This document shows positions 24,734 through 32,189 of a DNA stretch of 41,543 nt, in pieces. Under the pieces are notes generated by a model. The model was not told the DNA's origin. It ran no database searches and was given only the letters and a program-made list of their open reading frames with translations. The translations under genes were made by a program, and so were the position numbers. Position 1 is the first letter of the stretch; each line of letters starts with the position of its first letter. This DNA is from GCA-016432345 sp964544105. Lineage in GTDB: Bacteria; Patescibacteriota; Microgenomatia; Levybacterales; UBA12049. Location: assembly GCA_964544105.1 (NCBI GenBank), contig CAZIZQ010000003.1, forward strand, positions 1 to 41,543. The letters are read 5' to 3'.

Positions 24734-24831
24734 CAATAATCAAATCTTCGGGAGTAATCATAAAAAGTATCTTAAAAATTAAACTCTATTTTTAGAGGCA
24801 CTACGGTCTATGTTGACATAGCTGTATTCTG

Positions 24832-24902
24832 CTGCGGGACTTGGATTCGGACCAAGATAAACGGATTCAGAGTCCGTTGTACTACCGTTATACGATCCCG
24901 CA
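24832..24902 (-). tRNA. tRNA-Gln (anticodon CUG)
   Basis: On the minus strand: acceptor TGCGGGA pairs with TCCCGCA, D-arm GTATAACGGTAGTAC, anticodon stem ACGGA/TCCGT with loop CTCTGAA giving CUG, T-arm TTGG TCCGAAT CCAA, and discriminator G, as expected for glutamine. No CCA is encoded, so the cca enzyme above is needed. 71 bases. Confidence 0.93.
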
Positions 24903-24984
24903 ATGTTTGTTCATTTTACCAAATCCCGATCATACTCACAATCAAGGCTTGCTGATTATGTTTTTTGTATGATACAAAAGAAGC

Positions 24985-25614
24985 GTGAGACGCAAAGTAG
25001 ATCGAGTTTTGTTTTTGTTAGGGGTTGTCCTTATTCTTGGTGGGTTTGTGGTTGGCAAGTTTTATGAATTTAATGCACTGGTACAGGTATCGGTTACTCC
25101 AACACCAACTGTTGTATCAAAAGTTACCTCTGTTTTGGGAGATAAAAATTACCAGGAAGCCAAGATTATGAAAGTTGTCGATGGTGATACTATTCACGTA
25201 TTGCTTAACAATAAAGATGAAACTATTCGTCTTATTGGTGTAGATACACCAGAAACTGTTGACCTGTCTCGTCTGACGCCAGCTTCGCCGAATCTAGGCG
25301 AGCAAGTCAAGGCGGGTCCCAGAAAGAAAGTACAGTGTTTCGGTAAGCAAGCGTCAGAATTCACAAAAACACAACTTACTGGCAAAAAAGTTTTTTTGCA
25401 AGACGATATAACCCAAACCAACAGGGATAAATATAACAGGCTTTTGCGTTACATTATCTTGCCCGACGGCACTAATTTTAACAAACTTCTTATTCAGCAA
25501 GGCTATGCCCACGAATATACTTATGACGTGCCATACCAATATCAAATTGAATTCAAGCAGGCACAAAAGGAAGCGCAGGATGCCAATCGGGGGCTGTGGG
25601 CTTTATGCCGTTGA
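24985..25614 (+). CDS. Thermonuclease (staphylococcal nuclease homologue)
   Basis: A 209-aa secreted or anchored SNc nuclease. N-terminal helix (about 7-26), a PTPT linker, then KVVDGDTIHV, IRLIGVDTPET (catalytic Arg and Glu) and DKYNRLLRYI (second Arg), ending in GYAHEYTYD and ANRGLWALC. Between VDTPET and VQCFGKQAS, where homologues usually have a few residues, there are about 20 extra (DLSRLTPASPNLGEQVKAGP) encoded by GC-rich partly palindromic DNA. GTG start. Role may be DNA scavenging, important in organisms that lack nucleotide synthesis, but that is inference. Confidence 0.9.
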   Translation: MRRKVDRVLFLLGVVLILGGFVVGKFYEFNALVQVSVTPTPTVVSKVTSVLGDKNYQEAKIMKVVDGDTIHVLLNNKDETIRLIGVDTPETVDLSRLTPASPNLGEQVKAGPRKKVQCFGKQASEFTKTQLTGKKVFLQDDITQTNRDKYNRLLRYIILPDGTNFNKLLIQQGYAHEYTYDVPYQYQIEFKQAQKEAQDANRGLWALCR

Positions 25615-26100
25615 GGTATTTATTTCTGTTGAGCCGTTTGTTTCTTTTGCTTTTTCGACCTGAGTAATTTTTTGCTGAATAAAAGAAATGGCATTTTTAA
25701 TATCATCAAGGTCTTTTTGGATGTCTTCTACTTCTTCTTCTGCTTCTAGTTCTTCTTTTTCTTCTTCTAATTCTTTGTAGGTTTCAAGGATTGCTTCTCT
25801 GTTTTGTGTAATAAGGATAAAGGTGGAAAGAAAAATTGCCTCAAGCGATACAACCATAGTAAGCAGTCCATAAGGAAATTTGTCGAATGGGTGCAGGTAT
25901 GGTTCGAGTATTCCATGATTTATCGCAATCCAGAGTCCAAACCAGATAATATGAAAGTACACAAAAGGCATGCTTCCGGAAAACGCGGTTACTATAGCAG
26001 CAATGTTTCCTTCGACTCCATGGAGCTTTCTTAAGAGCTTTTCCGGTTTTATCTCTTGGAGTTTTGAGGAGTGGATTTTTTCTTCAATTTTCTTTACCAT
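25603..26100 (-). CDS. DUF1003 family membrane protein
   Basis: A 165-aa protein with two membrane helices (about 40-58 and 75-98) carrying DUF1003 phrases GSMPFVYFHIIWFGLWIA, PFDKFPYGLLTMVVSLEAIF and LSTFILITQNR, then an acidic coiled coil (about 108-155, KELEEEKEELEAEEEVEDIQ). Function unknown, sometimes called CRP-like or cyclic-nucleotide-associated without proof. The 3' end overlaps the nuclease gene; it diverges from lon. Confidence 0.88.
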   Translation of the reverse strand: MVKKIEEKIHSSKLQEIKPEKLLRKLHGVEGNIAAIVTAFSGSMPFVYFHIIWFGLWIAINHGILEPYLHPFDKFPYGLLTMVVSLEAIFLSTFILITQNREAILETYKELEEEKEELEAEEEVEDIQKDLDDIKNAISFIQQKITQVEKAKETNGSTEINTSTA

Positions 26101-26174
26101 ATGTCTTATTGTAGAACGATGAATATATTTGTCAACCCCGCAATTTAAAAATTTTTATAAAATAATAATAGGGG

Positions 26175-26208
26175 TTGACAACTAGCAGTACCTATGCTAG
26201 AGTGCTAA
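26175..26208 (+). promoter_or_regulatory. lon promoter with CIRCE-like operator
   Basis: TTGACA (26175-26180), 17 bases, TAGAGT (26198-26203). Overlapping it, CTAGCAGTA (26182-26190), nine bases, GAGTGCTAA (26200-26208) matches the HrcA operator CIRCE (TTAGCACTC-N9-GAGTGCTAA): the right half is exact and the left half matches 6 of 9. The overlap with the promoter core would give heat-inducible repression of lon by HrcA. Confidence 0.6.
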
Positions 26209-26225
26209 TATATTAATAAAAGTTT

Positions 26226-28595
26226 ATGGAAAAAATAGTTCCTATTATTCCAATTAGAGACGGCATAATTTTCCCACATACCGATTCGGTGCTTACATTC
26301 GGCCGGCCCAAAAGCTTGTCTGCTTTAGAATTTTCTTTCCGTCAGGAGAGGACTGTTTGTTTTGCTTTGCAGAAAAATCCCCGGCTTAACGACCCAGCTT
26401 CGGCAGATTTGTTTGAAATAGGTACGCTTTCTCGAATCGAACGCATGATTCGAACCGACGGGGAAATAAATGCCCAAGTCCGTGGGCTTTCCAGGGTGAA
26501 AATTATTTCATACGAAGAGCATGCGTCGTATTTACTGGCAAAGGTTGTGGAAATTCCAGATATTGGTGATGAATCAGCTGAAGTTAAGGCGCTTTGCAAC
26601 CATCTTACAAATGAATTTCGTCGGGCAATGAATTTGGGGAAGCCTGCCGATTTTTTAGTGTTTATGAATATCATGTCGGAAACTTCCCCAGCCGAACTTT
26701 CTGATCTTATTGCTTCAGTTCTCGACTTAAAACCGTCCGAGCGACAATCTTTACTCGAGGAAACTAGTGTTAGTGCCCGTCTAGAAAAAATTACCGAATA
26801 TTTGGGACGTGAAATAAAAATATTAGAGATTGAGCGTCGTATTGCAAGTAAAACCCAGGAGAGATTCGAAAAAGGGGCTCGGGAAGCAATGCTTCGTGAG
26901 CGGTTAAAAACTATCGAAAAAGAATTGGGTGAAGGAGAAGAATCAGGCGATAAAGAACTTTTGGATAAGATAAAAAAAGCCGCCATGCCCCAAGAGGTTG
27001 AGGAGAAAGCTCGTAAAGAACTAAAAAAACTACAGCAGATGAATCAGTTTAACCCCGAAGCAGGGTATATTCGAAACTATCTTGATTGGTTGGTAAGTTT
27101 ACCATGGAATGTAAAAAGCGATGGCACGGTCGATATTAAAGCAGCGGAAAAAATGCTTAACGAGGATCATTTTGGACTTAAAAAAGTAAAAGAGAGAATT
27201 ATTGAGTATTTAGCGGTTCATAAATTGTCGGGCAAGATGAAAGGGTCAATACTTTGTTTTGCTGGGCCTCCGGGTGTGGGAAAAACATCGCTTGGTAAAT
27301 CAATTGCCCGGGCTTTGGGGCGAAAATTTGTGCGGGTTTCTTTGGGTGGAATTAGGGACGAAGCAGAAATCAGAGGTCACAGACGTACCTATGTCGGAGC
27401 TCTGCCCGGCCGGATCATTCAAGGCATAAAAGATTCTAAGACAAAAAATCCGGTTTTTATGTTGGACGAAATAGATAAGGTTGGTACTGATTTTAGAGGT
27501 GATCCGTCATCGGCACTTTTGGAAGCATTAGATCCCGAGCAAAATAGTCAATTCTCCGACCACTATTTGGAAGTGCCTTTTGATTTGTCAGACGTGATGT
27601 TTGTTACAACGGCAAATATGCTCGATACTATTCCGCCAGCACTTCGAGACCGTTTGGAAATTATTCATTTTGCTGGATACACCCAAGATGAGAAATTCCA
27701 TATCGCAAAAGATTATTTGCTCAAAAAACAACGCGAAGCCCATGGCTTGACAGATAACAATGTAGAGATAACAGATACGGCTGTGAGATTTCTTATAGAC
27801 CGTTATACCCGGGAAGCAGGTGTAAGAAACCTTGAGCGACAGATTGCAACTGTCTATCGAAAAGTTGCAAAAATGGTTGCCGAAGGGAAGAATGTCAAAA
27901 CAACTATTACACCTAAAAATATTCCAATATTGCTAGGAGCACCAAAGTATTCATCAACCATTGCCGAGAAAAAGGACGAAATAGGTATGTCTACCGGTCT
28001 TGCTTGGACCCAGGCAGGAGGAGACATTTTATTTATCGAAGTAGCGCTTATGCCGGGTAAGGGAAGCCTTATTATTACCGGGCAATTGGGTGATGTTATG
28101 AAAGAGTCAGTCCAGGCAGCAATGTCATATATTCGGTCTCGGGCAAAGGCACTGGGTTTACCCGATAATTTTTATCAAAAGCTCGACGTGCATATTCATG
28201 TGCCGGAAGGTGCTGTACCAAAAGACGGCCCATCTGCCGGTATAGCGATAACGACAGCAATTTCGTCAGCGCTTACAAAAATTGCGGTAAAACGAATCGT
28301 TGCTATGACTGGTGAGGTAACGCTTAGGGGTCGGGTTTTGGAAATTGGAGGACTAAAGGAAAAGGTTATCGCGGCGCACCGGGCAGGTATAAAAACAGTA
28401 ATTGTACCAAAAGAAAATAAGAAAGATTTAGAAGATGTGCCACAGGAAGTGTTGAAGGATCTCAAATTTATTTTTGTTTCCCACATGGACGAAGTTTTGC
28501 GGATTGCCTTGGCAAAATCACTTGGCAAAACAGAAGTAGAGCAAGCAATTATGCGTCCAGTGCTGCACGCCCAAACCCCAACACAAATAAACTAA
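26226..28595 (+). CDS. lon: ATP-dependent protease La (Lon)
   Basis: A 789-aa LonA. N-terminal substrate-binding domain (1-200, beginning IVPIIPIRDGIIFPH), coiled region, AAA+ module with Walker A GPPGVGKTS (347-355), Walker B FMLDEIDK, sensor PPALRDRLE, and the C-terminal S16 protease with PKDGPSAGI (catalytic Ser670) and GGLKEKVIAA (catalytic Lys713). Degrades misfolded and regulatory proteins in the cytoplasm. All catalytic residues are intact and the length is standard. Preceded by a CIRCE-like operator. Confidence 0.97.
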   Translation: MEKIVPIIPIRDGIIFPHTDSVLTFGRPKSLSALEFSFRQERTVCFALQKNPRLNDPASADLFEIGTLSRIERMIRTDGEINAQVRGLSRVKIISYEEHASYLLAKVVEIPDIGDESAEVKALCNHLTNEFRRAMNLGKPADFLVFMNIMSETSPAELSDLIASVLDLKPSERQSLLEETSVSARLEKITEYLGREIKILEIERRIASKTQERFEKGAREAMLRERLKTIEKELGEGEESGDKELLDKIKKAAMPQEVEEKARKELKKLQQMNQFNPEAGYIRNYLDWLVSLPWNVKSDGTVDIKAAEKMLNEDHFGLKKVKERIIEYLAVHKLSGKMKGSILCFAGPPGVGKTSLGKSIARALGRKFVRVSLGGIRDEAEIRGHRRTYVGALPGRIIQGIKDSKTKNPVFMLDEIDKVGTDFRGDPSSALLEALDPEQNSQFSDHYLEVPFDLSDVMFVTTANMLDTIPPALRDRLEIIHFAGYTQDEKFHIAKDYLLKKQREAHGLTDNNVEITDTAVRFLIDRYTREAGVRNLERQIATVYRKVAKMVAEGKNVKTTITPKNIPILLGAPKYSSTIAEKKDEIGMSTGLAWTQAGGDILFIEVALMPGKGSLIITGQLGDVMKESVQAAMSYIRSRAKALGLPDNFYQKLDVHIHVPEGAVPKDGPSAGIAITTAISSALTKIAVKRIVAMTGEVTLRGRVLEIGGLKEKVIAAHRAGIKTVIVPKENKKDLEDVPQEVLKDLKFIFVSHMDEVLRIALAKSLGKTEVEQAIMRPVLHAQTPTQIN

Positions 28596-28598
28596 TCT

Positions 28599-29243
28599 CT
28601 AATAGAGGACTTTGTAGCGGAGGTAGAGCTCGTTTTCGACTGTTTCATTTGAGACAAGTTTTAGTTTTATCTCGTTTGGTTCTAAAAGTAGTCCTTCAAC
28701 CATTGTAATTGCTAGGTTTTCTGTATTTCCAAATATTCGTGGAGAAATAGTTATAAAAAATTCATCAAGAAGCTTTGCCCGAAGTAATGATGCAATTACA
28801 TGAGGACCTCCGTCTACAAAGACAGCTTTTGCGTTTTTTTGTTTAAGATATTCAACAAGTTTGGTAGTGTCTTCTTGGAAAATCGTAGCACTATATCCAT
28901 AGGAATTTTGCAAGGCATCATTAAGCTGATTATCTGGATGTTTGGTAAGTATTAGGTATTCAGGAATTCTTGTTTTTCCATTAATCTCTCGGAGTTTTTT
29001 GAAAGGTTCAGAATAAATCGTATCAATGGTATATTTTGCAAAACGGATCGCGGTGTTTTTTCCGTCAATTATGACATCGGCAAAAGATCGTAAGTATGTA
29101 AATGTTTCGTAGTCGGTTTTACTCGCAATTGGCCAGTACCCTTTTTTATTTATGTATACTTTGCCGTCCAAAGTTTGAGCGAAGCTGGTGTAGAAAAAAG
29201 GGCGGTCTGGGTTTTTTGGCAGGGAAAGATTTTGATAGGGCAT
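28599..29243 (-). CDS. RibD C-terminal-type reductase, candidate DHFR substitute
   Basis: A 214-aa stand-alone RibD_C/dihydrofolate-reductase-fold protein: PFFYTSFAQTLDGKVYI, ADVIIDGKNTAIR (NADP-binding loop), LILTKHP, KAVFVDGGPHVIASLLRAKLLDEFFITISPRIFG. It lacks the RibD deaminase domain. In riboflavin synthesis it would reduce the pyrimidine intermediate, but no rib genes are seen here; since a folate operon without folA lies 4 kb away, it may reduce dihydrofolate, as argued for related proteins elsewhere. Ends next to lon (convergent) and diverges from the SDR; a TATACT box lies 12 bases before the ATG. Confidence 0.8.
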   Translation of the reverse strand: MPYQNLSLPKNPDRPFFYTSFAQTLDGKVYINKKGYWPIASKTDYETFTYLRSFADVIIDGKNTAIRFAKYTIDTIYSEPFKKLREINGKTRIPEYLILTKHPDNQLNDALQNSYGYSATIFQEDTTKLVEYLKQKNAKAVFVDGGPHVIASLLRAKLLDEFFITISPRIFGNTENLAITMVEGLLLEPNEIKLKLVSNETVENELYLRYKVLY

Positions 29244-29277
29244 AAATTTATTTTGAGTATAGCCTCTTGTTTTTTGT

Positions 29278-30108
29278 ATGTCAACAAATTATCATATATA
29301 TATGAATGGGATACCAATTAATAGGCTGTTAGATTTGTCTGGAAAAACAGTTATTGTAACAGGGGCTGTAGGAATTGGTTTTGGCATTGCATATCGTTTG
29401 GCCCAAGCAGGCGCCAATGTTGTGATTGCAAGTAAAAACGTGCAGGAGGCAGCTGAATCTGCAGTAAAACTTACCGAAAAAGGGTGGAAAGTAAAAGCCA
29501 TTCAAACAGATGTTTCTTCTGAAGATGATGTTAAAAAAATGGTTACAGAAACAGTGCAAGCATTTGGTGGTATAGATATTTTAGTTAATAATGCCGGTAT
29601 TTTTCCCTCGATTCCTGTTTCTCAAATGACTTTGCAAGATTTTGAAGCAGTGCTGGCAATTAATCTTAAGGGTGTTTTTCTTTGCACAAAGTATGCAACC
29701 GAACAGATGATTAAGCAAGGGAGGGGCGGAAGGATTATTAACATTACCTCAATCGATGCATTGCATCCGTCTACAGTTGGTCTTGCGCATTACGATGCGT
29801 CAAAGCATGGCGTGTGGGGGTTTACCAAAAATGTCGCGTTGGAACTTGCGCCACATAAAATTTGGGTCAATGCGATTGCTCCGGGGGGTATTTTAACTCC
29901 TGGAGTACAAAAATTGCAGGCGGCAATGCCTGCTCCTCAAGGGGTAGATATGTCAAAAGTGCTGGAAAATTTCCTTGCAAAAATTCCCATGCACCGTATG
30001 GGAGAGCCGGATGATATTGGTAAGGTTGCCCTCTTTTTGGCATCGGATATGGCATCTTATATGACAGGTAGTCAAATAGTTGTTGATGGTGGGGTGCTAC
30101 TTTCCTAA
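29278..30108 (+). CDS. Short-chain dehydrogenase/reductase
   Basis: A 276-aa classical SDR oxidoreductase using NAD(P)H. VTGAVGIGFGIA is the dinucleotide-binding loop, but one residue shorter than the usual TGxxxGxG; VNNAGIF, the catalytic Ser in NITSIDA, YDASK (Tyr and Lys) and IAPGGILTP are normal. The C-terminus MASYMTGSQIVVDGG is typical of FabG-like enzymes; substrate unknown. ATG 29278 is used; an internal ATG (MNGIPINRL) eight codons on is also possible. Confidence 0.9.
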   Translation: MSTNYHIYMNGIPINRLLDLSGKTVIVTGAVGIGFGIAYRLAQAGANVVIASKNVQEAAESAVKLTEKGWKVKAIQTDVSSEDDVKKMVTETVQAFGGIDILVNNAGIFPSIPVSQMTLQDFEAVLAINLKGVFLCTKYATEQMIKQGRGGRIINITSIDALHPSTVGLAHYDASKHGVWGFTKNVALELAPHKIWVNAIAPGGILTPGVQKLQAAMPAPQGVDMSKVLENFLAKIPMHRMGEPDDIGKVALFLASDMASYMTGSQIVVDGGVLLS

Positions 30109-30205
30109 AATTGCAAAAAATTTACCGAAAATTTGACACCTTTTAATTTTTTTCTTCGGGGTCGTAGTCTTAGATACTTTATTGTTAAAAAAAATTATGG
30201 TAATA

Positions 30206-30300
30206 TCTAAGAAGTGGGGAGCTTGTAATTCAGGCTGAGAGTTTCGATTGAATCGAAAGACCCTTTGAACCTGTTCAGGTAATGCTGACGGAGGGATTTT
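30206..30300 (+). promoter_or_regulatory. TPP (thiamine pyrophosphate) riboswitch
   Basis: The conserved THI-box core is present in order: GGGGAGC (30216-30222), GGCTGAGA (30233-30240), a TTTCGATT/AATCGAAA P3a hairpin, GACCC (30259-30263), TTTGAACCTG, CAGGTAATGC and TGACGGAGGGA (30286-30296). This matches the ThiC/ThiM aptamer consensus closely. A TTATTG-like -35 and TAATAT -10 lie just upstream (about 30177-30206). No clear terminator hairpin or sequestered Shine-Dalgarno follows, so the expression platform is unresolved. The next gene is the HD-domain protein. Confidence 0.9.
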
Positions 30301-30398
30301 TCAAAATTTATTCCGTACTTACCTAGTAAATAATAGCTCGGTTTTTGTATTTTTAGGTTTTTCATCAAAACATAACTTCTCGTACCCCTTTTTACAAT

Positions 30399-31334
30399 AT
30401 GGGGTTAGAACAAGTAAAACAGTATCGAAATAACGTCAAAGAAATGGTACGACCAAAAGAAAGGCATGGTTTCCAAGCACGTTTTCTTCGTGCGTTCCGA
30501 CAGCCACCAATTCAAGGAATTTTATTTGCAAATGGGGATTGGACACCGCTATTTTTAGAAGGTGTGGAAAAAGTGGATGCTGCTTGTAGACAAAGGCAAA
30601 TTTGTGATCACGGCTTAGGACACATTATGCAAGTATCAGAAAATGCACTAATACTTATGGATGCCGTACAAGCTAATGTGAGTTATTCTGTCTTTTCTGA
30701 TGCAGAGGTACTTTTTCCAGTACTGCTTCACGATATGGGTTATGGATTCAAAACAGTAGCATGGCAGGGTCAACATGCAACAAACCATCCAGAGCGAGGA
30801 GCAGATGTTATGGAACGATTCGGAAGGCAAGTATTGTCTAAAACTATTGATTCAGATCATCAATCACTTCAAATACTACAAAAACATGCTCCTTTATACC
30901 ATGCAGCTATTTCAGGTACTACAATGACAATGCTTACCTATGTAAAAGAGTGTATGGGGGTGGAACGTATTACTCCACAAATGTTTTTTCCATTGATTGT
31001 TATGGTTGCTGATAAATTGGATTATTTTAGAGACGAACGAGTTGATGGACTTAAGGCACCTAGACAATACGAAGATAATCCATATTTCTTCCTTGCTGAT
31101 GCTATTCAGTCCTATGAAGTAACATGTGACGAGAATAAATTACGGTATATGGTTACATTGAAAAAAAACTTTTATGTACCATCTGGATCAGGAGGATTTA
31201 TTTTGGATTTTCGGACATGGCAAGCTGAGGCTATGCGCCATTACGGCGCAGTGTGGACTTTGATAGAAGCGTTTGCAAATTTGCTAGGTAAAGGTTTTCT
31301 AGTATTAGAAGAAAGGACATCACCTGGAGGGTGA
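30399..31334 (+). CDS. HD-domain protein downstream of TPP riboswitch
   Basis: A 311-aa protein with an HD phosphohydrolase pattern: ICDHGLGHIMQVSENAL (first His), LLHDMGYGF (HD pair), HATNHPERGADVMERFG (further metal His), and a C-terminal DKLDYFRDERVDG (Asp). These are metal ligands for hydrolysis of a phosphate ester or nucleotide. Substrate unknown. It sits about 100 bases downstream of the TPP aptamer with no gene between, so it may be controlled by thiamine pyrophosphate. No Shine-Dalgarno; a TACAAT box abuts the ATG. The left end of the mobile island lies 22 bases past its stop. Confidence 0.78.
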   Translation: MGLEQVKQYRNNVKEMVRPKERHGFQARFLRAFRQPPIQGILFANGDWTPLFLEGVEKVDAACRQRQICDHGLGHIMQVSENALILMDAVQANVSYSVFSDAEVLFPVLLHDMGYGFKTVAWQGQHATNHPERGADVMERFGRQVLSKTIDSDHQSLQILQKHAPLYHAAISGTTMTMLTYVKECMGVERITPQMFFPLIVMVADKLDYFRDERVDGLKAPRQYEDNPYFFLADAIQSYEVTCDENKLRYMVTLKKNFYVPSGSGGFILDFRTWQAEAMRHYGAVWTLIEAFANLLGKGFLVLEERTSPGG

Positions 31335-31356
31335 TTTAGCTTTGCACCTTATCGTT

Positions 31357-31454
31357 GTGAACGTTTACGAAAAAATTCGAATCTCCTTTACGCTATTGCG
31401 GTAGTCGGCCGCTGCGGCGGCCTCCTGCTCTTTTTAGCGCTCGGCCTTGTGGCC
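31357..31454 (+). repeat. 98-bp inverted repeat X, left copy (attL-like)
   Basis: Reverse complement of 39730-39827 with one mismatch (C at 31438 against A). Begins GTGAACGTTTACGAAAAAAT and ends ...CTTGTGGCC. Sequence to its left is unrelated to that flanking the other copy, so the identity border falls precisely at GTGA. GC-rich interior (GGCCGCTGCGGCGGCC). Confidence 0.95.
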
Positions 31455-32189
31455 TCGCTCTGGTATTGTTTGCGCGCGCGTCGGTCGCTTCGGGCGACCG
31501 GGACCGAGGAATAAGAAAAAAACGTCAATTGAAATTATAGAGCATATTGCATTCCGTATCAACCCACCCACCCTTTTGAAAAGGTGGCGGCACCCCCGCT
31601 TTTGGGCGAGTGGGCTTCCTTGGGGAAGCCTCGCCAATGTAAGAAGATTTCTAGTATCGCTTTACAGTCTCTTACGAGCTAAAGAAAAATCTCGTACCGC
31701 CTGCCGTTGCGGGGGTATTCCGTTTTCCGCCCCCGCCTTTCTTATCTTACCGCTTCCTGTTCATGTTGTTTTGGGGTAGCTCGGTTGGCTCGCCCCGCAG
31801 GTTCATAAATCTAGGTAAATCTCGCGGGGCTAGCGATGTCGGGCACACTCTTCGAACATCTGTACTCCCGTCATAGTTATCTGTCGTGCGCCCTCCTTTT
31901 AGCAGGGACTCCATGAAGGGGCGGGGACGGCGGAATGTCGCCACCCGGAGACCAAAAAAAACTCTACAAAATTTGAAATTTACAGCAGATATCAACGATT
32001 AGATTGATTTGACGACCTTTTCTCCGCAGCTCCCCGCAGCGCTGCGGGCTGCGGGTAATTAGCCTCCCGCAGCTCCAAAACTGCCAACCCGCAGTGGCCT
32101 GCCGCACGGCCTCCCGGAGCAAAGGTGCTAGCCTGCCGCAGCTGCGGGTATTGACTCCCGTTCCTCTATCCTGCCATACTGATTTAATC
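31455..32189. other. GC-rich non-coding stretch rich in hairpins
   Basis: No gene is supported in these 735 bases although the GC content is clearly above that of the flanking genome. Foldable pieces include GGTCGC/GCGACC with a TTCGG loop (about 31482-31499), CACCCTTTTGAAAAGGTGG (about 31568-31586), CCCCGC/GCGGGG enclosing an AT-rich loop (about 31794-31828), and the CCGCAG palindrome cluster (32024-32147). A short stretch at 31463-31481 matches the reverse complement of recombinase codons near 41311. Could be a structured RNA, a remnant of another element, or replication/transfer DNA; frames crossing it have atypical composition and no recognisable domain. Confidence 0.5.
32024..32148. repeat. 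CCGCAG palindrome cluster
   Basis: CCCGCAGCGCTGCGGG (32033-32048) is a perfect 16-bp palindrome nested inside CCGCAG/CTGCGG (32024-32029 with 32049-32054), giving an almost continuous 31-base cruciform. A second palindrome, CCGCAGCTGCGG, lies at about 32135-32146, and isolated CCCGCAG units occur between them. Confidence 0.75.

Noticed and set aside
31447..31779. Open frame in the GC-rich stretch (110 codons)
   Set aside because: Arg/Pro/Leu-rich composition typical of chance frames in GC-rich DNA, no start signal, no domain, overlaps the X repeat.
31781..31840. tRNA-like stretch (TAGCTCGGTTGG followed by a CCCCGC/GCGGGG pair)
   Set aside because: D-arm-like words are present but no matching acceptor stem, anticodon arm or T-loop could be built.
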